Positions 17,313 through 26,887 of a DNA stretch of 39,954 nt are shown in pieces. The translations under genes were made by a program, and so were the position numbers. This DNA comes from an uncultured Metabacillus sp. (lineage in GTDB: Bacteria > Bacillota > Bacilli > Bacillales > Bacillaceae), in NCBI RefSeq assembly GCF_947503125.1, contig NZ_CANNCR010000041.1, positions 1 to 39,954 on the forward strand, given 5' to 3'. A model generated the notes under the pieces. It worked only from the letters and a program-made list of their open reading frames with translations. It was not told the DNA's origin and did no database searches. The stretch's first letter is position 1, and the number at the start of each line of letters is the position of its first letter.

Positions 17313-20300
17313 TTGAAAAGATCTAAAAAGAAGGCACTAACAATGGTAACGAGTCTTTTTGTTTTATTTGGATCTATTCCAACTGCATTTGCAGCATATA
17401 ATCCAGGAATACCTGAAGCAGTAGACCCAGGAACCCCTGAATATAACGGGCTTGAAAATCCAGTTCCTGAAGAACCAGTTTTATATGACCCTTCTAAAAA
17501 TATGTTAGGGGAAATTTACAAAGCAGATAAAGATGCAGGTGGTGAAACATACTGGTTCGATCGTATTCTTGAAAGACCTGGCCCAGACGGTGGAAATGAT
17601 TTATTCACACGGGGAAGGGCATTATATATGTTTACACATCAGCCAAGTGCCCTTGGTTTCGGCGGCGGCTATGCATATAGAGAAATGCCGACAGGAAGTG
17701 CTCAAAATATGTATACCATCACATTATCTGACACTTCTCTATCAGAAGTTACTTCTGAAAGAAAACAATACCCAAGTTATTGGTCAAGTTTACACCAAGC
17801 TGAAGGATTAAACATTGAGCAAAAAAAATTCATAACTTATAACAATGTCGCTGTTACGATTTTGAATATTAAAAATACCAGCAATTCAAAGATAACAAAT
17901 ACGCTTATTGTTTCATCTCCAATAGTAAGCACTCCTTCAAAGGATGGAAAAGAATTAACAGGAGTTCAAAAAGCTAGATATGATTTAACTACGATGTATC
18001 CTAGATTAAGTGGAGAAGGGATGACAGTTGACGGTACAAAATTGACTAAGTCTATCACTCTTGAACCAGGCGATTCTACTACTGTAAAAGTTCAAATGGG
18101 GGTAACAACAAAAGAAATACCAGAATCAAAAACCGACTATGAGAGATTTTTAAATTATGATGCAAAAACAGCTTTCTTAACACAACTTGATGAGTACAAT
18201 AAATGGTGGTCTGAGAATGTGCCATATATTGATATTCCTGATCAAAATATTAAGAAGATGTCGTACTATAGAACATTTCTAAATCGATTTAACTACCTAG
18301 ATGCCAATATACCTGGTAATGATTTTCAATTTCCGGTTTCCATTGAAGGTGTTCTAGGATATAACAATGCCATTCAATTAACACAGCCAATGCATATGCA
18401 GGATTTAAAATATTTTAGAAATCCTATTTACTCATATGGTAACTGGGTTTCATCTGGTGAAAGTTCGAAATATTCAGCATTTCAAGATAATCCAGGGGAT
18501 CCTGCTCATTGGAATAATACATATGAGCAATGGATTGCAGATGAAGCGTGGGAGTCTTATAAAGTTCACGGCGGAGATAAAAAAATTCTTAACAACCTTG
18601 CCCGTTATGCGGAAGGAGATGTAAAAGGTCAATTAGACAAATATGATACAAACGGAAATGATCTTGTCCAATATGACTGGGGTTCATTAACCGGGAATGA
18701 TGCAGATGCTGTAGCACTAAATTGGAAAGATAGAGATCAAGACCGGACAGATCAGAGTGCGTTCAACTATTCGGGTGCTTTAGCAGCAGCAGAAATTTAT
18801 ACAATCCTTGGAAACGATCAGAAAGCTCAGGAAATGACTGATTTAGCTGAAAATATTAAAGAATCGATATTAACGATATTGTGGGATGATTCTGAAGGTG
18901 AAAATGGCAAGGTCTTTAAGCAAAGGGATATTGAATCAGGTGAATTAGTGCCTTGGAAAGATCAGCAAAACTTCTCTCCATTCACTCATGAGGTTGTTCC
19001 AAACACAGCTGAATATAAAAAGGCCTTACGATTTTATGCGGATAAGGGACAGTTTCCAATTATGCCATTTTTCACAGCCAACCAATATGATAAGAAGCTG
19101 GCGGAACACGCTGGAAAGGGCGGTAGTAATAACTTTTCAAATATTAACTCAACACTTCAAGCTAGACTATATGCAACAGCTATTAGAAAGTATCCATCTG
19201 AGTACATTACCCCGGATATGTATAGAAAACTGATCGAATGGCTTACATGGACTCAGTATGTTAATGGTGACAACAGATTCCCGGATAACAATGAATTCTG
19301 GAATAGCTATGATGAAGAAACGAAAAAGCTTAACTATCGATCGTGGATTCATCATAATATCCTTGGTGCCTATAACTTTTCACTTATTGAGGATATCGCA
19401 GGAATGCAGCCGCGCGCTGATGATATTTTAGAATTGTGGCCAATTGATATGGGATATGAATACTTTACCGTTAACAACTTAAGATACCATGACAGCGACC
19501 TAACCATTGTTTGGGATAAGCCTGATGGAACAAAGCATTATGGAGAAACTCCTGAAGGATATTCTGTATACATTGACGGTCAACGAGTCATTACGGTTGA
19601 TGATCTAGTACATCTTACTTATGATTCTAAATCTGGAACCGTCACCATCAAAGATGAAAGTAGCAATGCAAAAGTTACGTACAAACAAGCTAAGAGTATG
19701 AAGAAAGCAACTGAGGTAACTCTTTCGGATAATGCTAGAGCAGTAGATATGTTCCAAAAAGCAGGTGTTGATCTTACGCTAGAAACAGGAGATGCAGTAA
19801 ACCTTGCAAAAGGAAAAGCAGTTTCTGCTTCTTATACATCTGTCGGCTCTAGACCTGAAGAACTTACAAAGGTAGAAAATGCAGTTGATGGATTTACGGT
19901 AAGCGGACTTCCGACAACTCGAGGAAACCATTATGCAGCACCAAATCCGATCTGGGGTACAAAAGATTCTCCAAATAAGCAAGATTGGTTTGAAATAGAT
20001 CTTGGTAAGCCAACAGCATTTGATCATGTAAAGCTATATTTCTATAGCGATAAATCTAAAAATAATTACAGAGAACCACTTCATTATACGATTCAGTATT
20101 TGGAAGGAGCTGAATGGAAGAGTGTGCCTCTTCAAAAGAAGAGTCCAATTCAAGCTAATTATAATGAAGTAAAGTTTAATACGATCACTGCCCAAAAGAT
20201 AAGGGTGCTCATGACTCCTTATCCAGGATTTGATATGGGTCTTAAAGAAATTCAGGTATTTGAAACTGGAATGAAAGTGCCGGCAGAACCTAACAAGGCA

Positions 20301-21938
20301 CCAACAGCCGAAATTTTGTTGGATGATAGTTATAACCAAGTCATGAAGGAAAGATTGGTTGCTACAGTATCAGACGATAGTCAACCACTTGATTTTCCAG
20401 AGTTATCTTGGAGTAAAAAATCAGGACCTGGTTCCGTAGTATTTTCAGATCCTACATCTGTAAGTACTGTAGCGAGCTTTTCAGAAGAAGGAACATATGT
20501 AGTAACTCTAACAGCGAATGATGGTGAATTAACTACCTCTGCTGATATTGAAATAATCGTTGAGAAACAGGATGTGAATTTAGGATTAAGTGCAACACCA
20601 TCAACATCATATGTATCCTCATGGGAGGATCTGAATGCCATAAATAATGGTATAGACCCAAAAAATTCAAGAGATAAAACGGGCGGTGCATATGGAAACT
20701 GGAATAATTCTTCAAAAACTCAATGGGTTCAGTACACTTGGGACAATCCAGTAGTCATCAATCAATCATCTGTTTATTGGTGGACAGACGGTGGAGGCAT
20801 TCAAATGCCTGAAGCATATACTCTTCAGTATCTTGATGCTGATGGTATCACTTGGAAGGATGTAGAAGTTATTTCAGGTCTTGTAGTAGAACCAGATAAT
20901 TATAACACAACTACATTTAAACCGGTTGAGACAACGGCATTGCGTATGACGATTACCCGAGGAAATCAATGGACAGGTATCTTAGAATGGAAAGTATTAG
21001 AGCCACCTGTAGTTTCAATTAATCCAAACAATGTGAAGGTTCGTGTACTAACTGGAGAACGACCTGAGTTACCGGCAACTGTTCAGAAAGTTTTTGATGG
21101 ATATACGCAGGAAGTAAATGTTACTTGGGATTCAATTAGTGATGAACAATTACAACAAGGCGACACCGAAATTAGTATCTGGGGAGCATTAGACTCTTCA
21201 TATCAAATGATTCCAGCAACTGTTTATGTTAGAAGTGAAGAAAGTGTAACAATTAACACTATTACAGAAGAAAACATCACAACCGAAATAGGAGTAGCCC
21301 CAAAATTACCAGCGGTGGTAGAAGTACAATACAATGATGGTTCATGGGACAATATGAATGTTGGAGTAAAATGGGATTCAATAGATCCATCACAATATTC
21401 AAAGATTGGCAAATTTACTGTTTTTGGTACAGTTGAAGGGACAGACAAAAAAGCAGTTGCAACTATAACTGTAAAGCCAACAAATGATTATTTTAATAGA
21501 TTAATTGAAAGAGCAAAATCAATTTCTAATGAGAATGGTGAATATACGGAAGAATCCTATCAGGCTTTACAAGATGCAATTGAAGATGTTGAAGCTCTTG
21601 GCACCATTGAATCAGAAGAAGAACTATATGCTGCGGTAGTAGCACTTCAATCAGCAATCGATGCCTTAGACAAAGTCACTATTAATTATGATAAATTGGC
21701 GGGGTTAACTGAAAAATATTTATCAGAATATGGGGCTCCAGGATCACATGGTATAACCAACTCTTTGGTTAAAAAGCTAGAGAATGCTAAGAAAGCAAGT
21801 GAAAGTGGAGACGTTGAGGGTGCTAATGAGTTGCTACAGTCCTATATCGATGAAGTAACCTCTCATAGTGGTAAGAAATTAACAAAAGAGCATGCAGAAG
21901 AATTGATTAAGTGGGCTAAACAATTACAAACGAAATAA
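17313..21938 (+). CDS. Giant secreted glycosidase, probably GH121-like beta-L-arabinobiosidase
   Basis: A 1541-residue exported protein starting at TTG behind AGGGAGGAAAG. Signal peptide 1-28, ending PTAFAA. Residues about 70-780 form an (alpha/alpha)-barrel-type glycoside hydrolase with YRTFLNRFNYLD, QPMHMQDLKYF, EQWIADEAWESYKVHGG, FNYSGALAAAEIY and NEFWNSYDEETKKLNYRSW. Then follow an F5/8-type C discoidin domain (about 828-985), an Ig/PKD-like domain (990-1085), a second F5/8C-like domain (1086-1230), two Big_4 domains (1234-1385), a FIVAR module (1389-1455) and a FIMAH-like C-terminus. The architecture recalls B. longum HypBA2 (GH121), which releases a beta-arabinose disaccharide from Hyp-linked chains. 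GH142 or another barrel family is possible. No LPXTG anchor is seen, so it is probably released or held by its binding domains. Confidence 0.72.
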   Translation: MKRSKKKALTMVTSLFVLFGSIPTAFAAYNPGIPEAVDPGTPEYNGLENPVPEEPVLYDPSKNMLGEIYKADKDAGGETYWFDRILERPGPDGGNDLFTRGRALYMFTHQPSALGFGGGYAYREMPTGSAQNMYTITLSDTSLSEVTSERKQYPSYWSSLHQAEGLNIEQKKFITYNNVAVTILNIKNTSNSKITNTLIVSSPIVSTPSKDGKELTGVQKARYDLTTMYPRLSGEGMTVDGTKLTKSITLEPGDSTTVKVQMGVTTKEIPESKTDYERFLNYDAKTAFLTQLDEYNKWWSENVPYIDIPDQNIKKMSYYRTFLNRFNYLDANIPGNDFQFPVSIEGVLGYNNAIQLTQPMHMQDLKYFRNPIYSYGNWVSSGESSKYSAFQDNPGDPAHWNNTYEQWIADEAWESYKVHGGDKKILNNLARYAEGDVKGQLDKYDTNGNDLVQYDWGSLTGNDADAVALNWKDRDQDRTDQSAFNYSGALAAAEIYTILGNDQKAQEMTDLAENIKESILTILWDDSEGENGKVFKQRDIESGELVPWKDQQNFSPFTHEVVPNTAEYKKALRFYADKGQFPIMPFFTANQYDKKLAEHAGKGGSNNFSNINSTLQARLYATAIRKYPSEYITPDMYRKLIEWLTWTQYVNGDNRFPDNNEFWNSYDEETKKLNYRSWIHHNILGAYNFSLIEDIAGMQPRADDILELWPIDMGYEYFTVNNLRYHDSDLTIVWDKPDGTKHYGETPEGYSVYIDGQRVITVDDLVHLTYDSKSGTVTIKDESSNAKVTYKQAKSMKKATEVTLSDNARAVDMFQKAGVDLTLETGDAVNLAKGKAVSASYTSVGSRPEELTKVENAVDGFTVSGLPTTRGNHYAAPNPIWGTKDSPNKQDWFEIDLGKPTAFDHVKLYFYSDKSKNNYREPLHYTIQYLEGAEWKSVPLQKKSPIQANYNEVKFNTITAQKIRVLMTPYPGFDMGLKEIQVFETGMKVPAEPNKAPTAEILLDDSYNQVMKERLVATVSDDSQPLDFPELSWSKKSGPGSVVFSDPTSVSTVASFSEEGTYVVTLTANDGELTTSADIEIIVEKQDVNLGLSATPSTSYVSSWEDLNAINNGIDPKNSRDKTGGAYGNWNNSSKTQWVQYTWDNPVVINQSSVYWWTDGGGIQMPEAYTLQYLDADGITWKDVEVISGLVVEPDNYNTTTFKPVETTALRMTITRGNQWTGILEWKVLEPPVVSINPNNVKVRVLTGERPELPATVQKVFDGYTQEVNVTWDSISDEQLQQGDTEISIWGALDSSYQMIPATVYVRSEESVTINTITEENITTEIGVAPKLPAVVEVQYNDGSWDNMNVGVKWDSIDPSQYSKIGKFTVFGTVEGTDKKAVATITVKPTNDYFNRLIERAKSISNENGEYTEESYQALQDAIEDVEALGTIESEEELYAAVVALQSAIDALDKVTINYDKLAGLTEKYLSEYGAPGSHGITNSLVKKLENAKKASESGDVEGANELLQSYIDEVTSHSGKKLTKEHAEELIKWAKQLQTK

Positions 21939-21955
21939 CAATGGTTAATTACTCT

Positions 21956-21983
21956 TTCCAAGTAGAAGAAACCCTGCTTGGAA
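21956..21983 (+). terminator. Intercistronic hairpin between glycosidase and binding protein
   Basis: TTCCAAGTAG pairs with CTGCTTGGAA (nine pairs plus a wobble), followed by a short CTTTTG. It may partly terminate transcription or protect the mRNA, giving different levels of the glycosidase and the binding protein. Confidence 0.6.
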
Positions 21984-22065
21984 GGCCCTTTTGTATAATA
22001 AAACTTTAATAAAACTTTGTAAGTTATTATGATTAGGAAATTTATTAGTAGGGGGTTAATTCGAA

Positions 22066-23361
22066 ATGATCAAAACATTAAAGAAGTTTTCCGTATTTAT
22101 GTTATTATTTGCTATGCTACTTGTATCAGCATGTAGTAATGGAGAATCAAGTAGTGGTAGTAACAATGATGTTGCAGGCAACCCAGATTCCGTTACTATT
22201 CGCATGGCTGTATTTGAAAATGATCCAAATGGAATGATGGAAAAAGCTAGACAAAAGTTTAATGAGGAGCACGATAATATTACACTAGAATTTACTCAAA
22301 TGTCCAATGATGCCTCGCAAATGCATGACCAAACGGTAACACAGCTTTCTGCGGGTTCAGAAAATTTAGATATTGTTAATATGGACGTTGTTTGGACAGC
22401 AGAATTTGCTGAATCAGGCTGGTTATTACCTCTTGATGATCGATTTACTGAAGAACTTCAATCAAATTATATTGGACGTCAGGTTGACTCTGTAAAATAT
22501 AATGATAAAACATGGGCAGTTCCTTGGTTCAATGATTTACATCCATTATGGTATCGTGAAGACCTACTCAAAAAATATAATAAAGAAGTACCAGAAACCT
22601 ATGAAGAAGCAGTAGAAGTTGCTCAAGAAATTTCAAAGGAAGAAGGAATCCAAGGGTTCACGATGCACTGGGGACGTTCGGAACAATTAATTGTTAGTTT
22701 TACAGAGTTCCTTCATGCTAACGGTGGAAACTTCTTTGACGAAAACGGCAAAGTCATTATTAATAGTCCTGAGGCAGTAGATGCCCTTCAATTTATGGTT
22801 GACATGATTGAAAAGTATGAAGTAGTATCTCCGTCTGCAATTGGGAGTGCTACTCCAGAGGATTCAAGAATTCCTTTTACACAGGGGCAGTCAATATTTA
22901 ATCCTAACTGGGGTTATGTTTATTCTATTAACCAAGCAGATGACTCAGCGGTTAAGGATAAAACATGGGTAGCAAGTAACTTCATGTTTGAGGGTGGAAA
23001 AAAAGCTAACTCTGTTGGCGGTTGGAATTTTGCCATTTCAAGCAGTTCAAAACATCCCGATGAAGCTTGGGAAGTAATCCAATGGTTTACATCATTTGAA
23101 AATCAAAAAGAAATGATTGTTGGTGGAGGATATGCTGGAACACAACTAGCACTTTATGAGGATGCAGATGTTATTAAAGCAGCTCCATATTTAGAAGAAT
23201 ATACAAAAGCATTTGAAGATGCATCTGTTAGACCAAGTCATCCACAATATTCAAAAATGTCAGATATTGCTCAATCACACATTCACCAAGCATTATCTGG
23301 AGATTTAAGTCCAAAAGAAGCATTAGATAAGTTAGCTCAAGAACTGGAGAAACTCGAATAA
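22066..23361 (+). CDS. ABC transporter sugar-binding lipoprotein
   Basis: A 431-residue extracellular solute-binding protein of the carbohydrate type. A lipoprotein signal ends in the lipobox LVSAC (Cys at about 23), followed by a Ser/Asn/Gly-rich linker. The fold-typical segments are ARQKFNEEHDNITLEF, LDIVNMDVVWTAEFAESGWL and AWEVIQWFTSFENQ. The ATG is preceded by TAGGGGG. It is the last gene of the lacI-permease-glycosidase operon and ends in a good terminator. It should deliver sugars made by the giant glycosidase to the permease pair. The exact ligand cannot be read from sequence. Confidence 0.92.
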   Translation: MIKTLKKFSVFMLLFAMLLVSACSNGESSSGSNNDVAGNPDSVTIRMAVFENDPNGMMEKARQKFNEEHDNITLEFTQMSNDASQMHDQTVTQLSAGSENLDIVNMDVVWTAEFAESGWLLPLDDRFTEELQSNYIGRQVDSVKYNDKTWAVPWFNDLHPLWYREDLLKKYNKEVPETYEEAVEVAQEISKEEGIQGFTMHWGRSEQLIVSFTEFLHANGGNFFDENGKVIINSPEAVDALQFMVDMIEKYEVVSPSAIGSATPEDSRIPFTQGQSIFNPNWGYVYSINQADDSAVKDKTWVASNFMFEGGKKANSVGGWNFAISSSSKHPDEAWEVIQWFTSFENQKEMIVGGGYAGTQLALYEDADVIKAAPYLEEYTKAFEDASVRPSHPQYSKMSDIAQSHIHQALSGDLSPKEALDKLAQELEKLE

Positions 23362-23366
23362 TATGG

Positions 23367-23405
23367 GAAACGGTTGAGGATAATATCCCAACCGTTTTCT
23401 TTTTA
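23367..23405 (+). terminator. Terminator of the first ABC operon
   Basis: GAAACGGTTG pairs with CAACCGTTTTC (one bulged T) around a 12-base loop, followed by TTTTT. It closes the operon a few bases after the binding-protein stop. Confidence 0.85.
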
Positions 23406-23462
23406 GAAAATCCTATAAGGTTTCGATTATCAACTTAAACCTTTGCTCTTCAGATGCATTGT

Positions 23463-25043
23463 TTAGCGTATTTTTATTGAAAATGTTTTTGTTACCGGAA
23501 TGCTTTTTTCATCATAATCTCTTAATTCAACTGTAAAGGTATAGTTCCCTTTTGATTGGTTTTTAGAAACTTTTCCATTGATGGTTCCAGTAAACCTGTT
23601 TAAACTTAATCCTTCAGGAAGAGAGCCTTCTACTATTCTCCAATCATAAAATGGCACACCACCCTTTGCCAATAACGTTTGTGTGTATTTATTTTCTTTT
23701 TTAGCATTATCTAGAGAAGTAGTAACAATTTGAGGCTTAATAAAAGGTGTTAGGTTTCTATTCAGTTTCCATCCGGCATTTTCTGCAACTAATAGAGTGA
23801 GTTTTGTCAACATCCATCTCCTTGTAGGGAAATCATGCTTCCAACCTCCACTTTGACCGCTTATACGATCCCAATATTTTTCGTCACCAGGTATATGGTA
23901 ACTGCTATCAAGTGGAACAGGGTATCCCTGATAATAAACTACATCTGTTTCATTACCGCCTTTCACTTTAAATTCTTGCATACCAGACCAATATTCATGA
24001 AATGCTAGTGAATGCCCAAATTCGTGCATAATTAGTCCATAAACATCTGTTACCTTATATAAATCAGTTAAATACCATTTTTCATCATCTAGTGATGTAA
24101 ATGGAATGGCTCCATCAATAAACTCTAAAATTAAACCTAGAGATCTATGGATTTGTCCCGGAATCATTTCACCGTTTCTTGTATGGTAATTTCCATTATT
24201 AGCCGGATACCCTGTAGACCATGGATCATTCAGTCCTCTCATAGCGATCCACATACCGTTATAAGGTACATTGTTTGTTACTTCTACATGATTTTCCCAA
24301 TTATCACCCGGAATCATAATACTTTCAGAGTTTGCGGGAACCTCATCAAAGGGTTCCATATCAAAAAAGTAAAACCAGTCTTTAACAGCCTGTTCTGAAG
24401 CATTTCTGATTCCTTCATCCTTAAAGTATCCTGTAATTGTGTCAGACCGATAATCAAAATGCAGAGGGAAATTTGTTTCTTTATTATCATCCTGATCCCA
24501 AACTCTAATAGGTATGTTTTGAGTATGTCCGTTGCCAATTTTGTCCGAAGTTTTAAAAGTTAATTTATATTTTTCAACTTCATTCGGACCACCAATACGG
24601 TCAGGATGAATCGCTAATTTAAAATCCTTTTTCTCTTCAGCGTTGGAAAATGTTAAAATTTTTGTCGCCCCATCTTTAGACAACTCGCTTGGCAAATCCA
24701 TCATTAAACGAGAGGTTCCTGTTGCTTTAATTGTTATGGTTACAGGAAACACTGCATCTTTTGGCGGTTTAACTGTAAGTTTTACATAAGGGTTTGCGAT
24801 ATATCCCTGCCAGTCTACCAGTTCAACACCATAGTCGTTGATGTTTCTTTCGAAAATATCATAGATCTGAGTATTTGAAAGTTCACTTGAATTTGGTTTA
24901 GTTACTGTTTTTTTAGAAGCTACATTGCTATTTGACTGATCTAGTAAAACATTATTCGATGTTTCCGCAAAACTTTGATGAACAGAAAGCACTAAAGATA
25001 CAATCATTGAAAGAATTAAAACTATAGATAATTTTTTTTTCAT
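23463..25043 (-). CDS. Secreted zinc metalloprotease with C-terminal Ig-like domain
   Basis: A 526-residue exported protein. I use the ATG at 25043, six bases after GGAGG, rather than the one at 25055. The signal peptide ends near SVHQSFAET. Residues about 60-180 are beta-rich, possibly Calx-like. The central protease part has HEFGHSLAFHEYW: H340, E341 and H344 form an HExxH zinc motif, and H349 or E350 may supply the third ligand. The spacing differs by one from the metzincin HExxHxxGxxH. The C-terminal 90 residues, with LPEGLSLNRFTGTING, are a putative He_PIG Ig-like domain. It faces the ABC operon tail to tail. It could open up plant cell-wall glycoproteins for the island's glycosidases; that role is inferred from context. 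Confidence 0.8.
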   Translation of the reverse strand: MKKKLSIVLILSMIVSLVLSVHQSFAETSNNVLLDQSNSNVASKKTVTKPNSSELSNTQIYDIFERNINDYGVELVDWQGYIANPYVKLTVKPPKDAVFPVTITIKATGTSRLMMDLPSELSKDGATKILTFSNAEEKKDFKLAIHPDRIGGPNEVEKYKLTFKTSDKIGNGHTQNIPIRVWDQDDNKETNFPLHFDYRSDTITGYFKDEGIRNASEQAVKDWFYFFDMEPFDEVPANSESIMIPGDNWENHVEVTNNVPYNGMWIAMRGLNDPWSTGYPANNGNYHTRNGEMIPGQIHRSLGLILEFIDGAIPFTSLDDEKWYLTDLYKVTDVYGLIMHEFGHSLAFHEYWSGMQEFKVKGGNETDVVYYQGYPVPLDSSYHIPGDEKYWDRISGQSGGWKHDFPTRRWMLTKLTLLVAENAGWKLNRNLTPFIKPQIVTTSLDNAKKENKYTQTLLAKGGVPFYDWRIVEGSLPEGLSLNRFTGTINGKVSKNQSKGNYTFTVELRDYDEKSIPVTKTFSIKIR

Positions 25044-25111
25044 TTTTACCTCCATTCTGAAATTACTACATTTTCCAAATATGTCTGTGTGATTGGCTAA
25101 ATTGAATGTTT

Positions 25112-25291
25112 TTAGCTCACGCTATGGCCATACATCAGCGATCTACGCAGCGAATTCATGACAATGGTATAAAACTGAGGCATCAAGGGTTTATTTGGCA
25201 TGCCTTCCTTTTTTATGTCCTTGATATACTGAAGTAAAACCATTGGCTTGATAGTTAAATTTGGGCAACTTCTGTCTAATTTTCTATAAAA
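25112..25291 (-). pseudogene. Unassigned open fragment, possible gene remnant
   Basis: Within the 600-base gap between protease and AraC genes, the minus strand holds about 58 sense codons without a stop, including PNLTIKPMVLLQYIKDIKK and FYTIVMNSLRRSLMYG, ending TAA. It has no start codon with a ribosome site and is broken upstream. It reads like protein but I do not recognise the family. It may be debris of a mobile or lost gene. Confidence 0.3.
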
Positions 25292-25544
25292 CTCTACATT
25301 GGAAAGAGAGTTTTATAAAACTTTTGAAACTACCCCAACTTTCATGATTTGATTTTTAATCAAAGTTACAATATTATGAATACGCTTTCGATTGTTAATG
25401 AATTTATACCACCTCCTTTAAAGTATGATAGCTGTGTCTTCAGCTTTTGTGGTAAAATAGTATTAGAGTTTTACACCTTATAGTTAACGGTAGCGGAATA
25501 TTCAGAATAATTCGACTGATTAAAATGATAGCATTTGGAACCTA

Positions 25545-25589
25545 TTATTGTCGGTAGTACAACATTTACATTAGGTGTATAAAACCGAC
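25545..25589 (+). promoter_or_regulatory. Bipartite operator copy B (probable AraC-type target)
   Basis: TTATTGTCGGTAGT, eleven bases, ATTAGGTG, then TATAAAACCGAC. It ends about 60 bases before the second AraC-type gene and may also act on the divergent protease gene. GTC-to-GGTG distance is 24. This is the best-conserved copy and also carries a partial inversion, GTCGG...CCGAC, at its ends. Confidence 0.75.
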
Positions 25590-25650
25590 CTTTTTAAAAA
25601 TAATCCCGAATGAAAGAAGGATAAATGAAATTACAAATAGAGGATGAAAC

Positions 25651-26487
25651 ATGTTGAGTCAATTCCTAAAAACTGATGTAAATACACCTATCGAATTTAT
25701 TTCATGTGGACAATTTTTATCAAGGGAACCTTGGACACACACAAAACGAAACCTAAAAAGTTTTGTAGTAATTATTGGCGTGAAAGACACTCTATACATT
25801 TCTCAAGATGGCACGCAGTATGAAATTAATCCAGGGGATATCTTACTTTTGTTAAGATCACATACCCACCATGGTCATATGGTGTGTCAACCTGGGGTGT
25901 CATTTTATTGGTGTCATTTTAATTGCAATAACCACTTTACATTAATTGACGATAAGACTATGGAAGAAAAGGTAATATCATTTCGTTCTAATCCTGCTTA
26001 TGATCGATCTAACGCGCATATTTTTATACCAATCTATTCAAAACCTCAAAGAATTGAGCGAATTAATATACTATTTAATCAATTAATAGATGTGTCTAAT
26101 GCAAACTACTATAACAAAAGAAGTCTTGACTATATAATCACAACTTTGTTAATTGAAATATCAGAACAAGCTCTTACCAGTTTCCAAACAACAAAAGAGA
26201 AAACAAAAGCTGACAAAAATCTAGTGAAGATCGTTGAATGGCTCCGTATACATTCAACGGATAATATCTCAGTTACTTCGATAGCAGAACAGTTCAATTA
26301 CAATAAAGATTATTTATCACGTATTTTCAAGCAAAAAATCGGAATAAATATCCAAGAATATATTCATATTCTCAAAGTATCTAAAGCAAAAGATCTATTA
26401 TCTTCTACCAACCTTGGCATTAAAGAGATTGCTTATACCATTGGAATTTCTGATGAAAAATATTTTATGAAGCTCTCATTTAAATAA
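25651..26487 (+). CDS. AraC family transcriptional regulator, C-terminus shortened
   Basis: A 278-residue AraC-type regulator. The sensor half has YEINPGDILLLLRSHTHH and FYWCHFNC, similar in layout to the other AraC protein of the island. The DNA-binding half (about 190-278) has VTSIAEQFNYNKDYLSRIFK and IKEIAYTIGISDEKYFMKL, then ends SFK. Family members normally continue about 12-20 residues (GxxPxxYR...), and that end is missing here. The second recognition helix is kept, so the protein may still bind DNA, or the gene may be decaying. Copy B of the bipartite operator stands just upstream, suggesting self-control. It is divergent from the secreted protease. Confidence 0.85.
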   Translation: MLSQFLKTDVNTPIEFISCGQFLSREPWTHTKRNLKSFVVIIGVKDTLYISQDGTQYEINPGDILLLLRSHTHHGHMVCQPGVSFYWCHFNCNNHFTLIDDKTMEEKVISFRSNPAYDRSNAHIFIPIYSKPQRIERINILFNQLIDVSNANYYNKRSLDYIITTLLIEISEQALTSFQTTKEKTKADKNLVKIVEWLRIHSTDNISVTSIAEQFNYNKDYLSRIFKQKIGINIQEYIHILKVSKAKDLLSSTNLGIKEIAYTIGISDEKYFMKLSFK

Positions 26488-26500
26488 AGAATAAAAAATA

Positions 26501-26520
26501 ATAGAGGGGCAATATGCTCC
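26501..26520 (+). terminator. Weak hairpin after the second AraC gene
   Basis: GAGGGGCA and TGCTCCTC pair over seven of eight positions with a tiny loop, 14 bases after the stop. No strong T-run follows, so termination is uncertain. Confidence 0.35.
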
Positions 26521-26779
26521 TCATTGTTGATTCATATTCTGTCTATTCCTTTATTGGTCAACATGTTCCCTCAATTGAGTAATTTTCGCATCTTTTTCCC
26601 TATAATTGGTTTGATTTCTCAAGAACATATACTGGAACCTCATCTTCTTTTCCATAGTTGAGACATTCAAAATATTCCTGCTTAAATTTAGTCAGTTTAT
26701 AACATTCCACAATTAAGAGAACGGAAAGAAGTTAATTTTTGAGGAGCTCCAACTTTCAACGTAAAAAAGGAGAAAGTGA

Positions 26780-26887
26780 ATGATACTTCCCTTAAGATAT
26801 GCAAGTCAGCAGGAGATTATTGATAAAGACCAAGTAGAAGGAGTGCGTGTTGCAGATATTGATGATAAATATATCAAATTTTTATAA
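26780..26887 (+). CDS. Small ORF (35 aa) or N-terminal gene remnant
   Basis: ATG stands seven bases behind a strong AAGGAG and opens 35 codons (MILPLRYASQQEIIDKDQ to KYIKFL). The good ribosome site suggests it was once, or is, translated. I recognise no family. It could be the start of a lost gene, since further protein-like scraps lie in the DNA up to 27,060. Confidence 0.35.
   Translation: MILPLRYASQQEIIDKDQVEGVRVADIDDKYIKFL

Noticed and set aside
20034-20339. Open minus-strand frames inside the giant glycosidase and other large genes
   Set aside because: They lie opposite clearly conserved coding sequence, have no ribosome sites and encode no recognisable domains.
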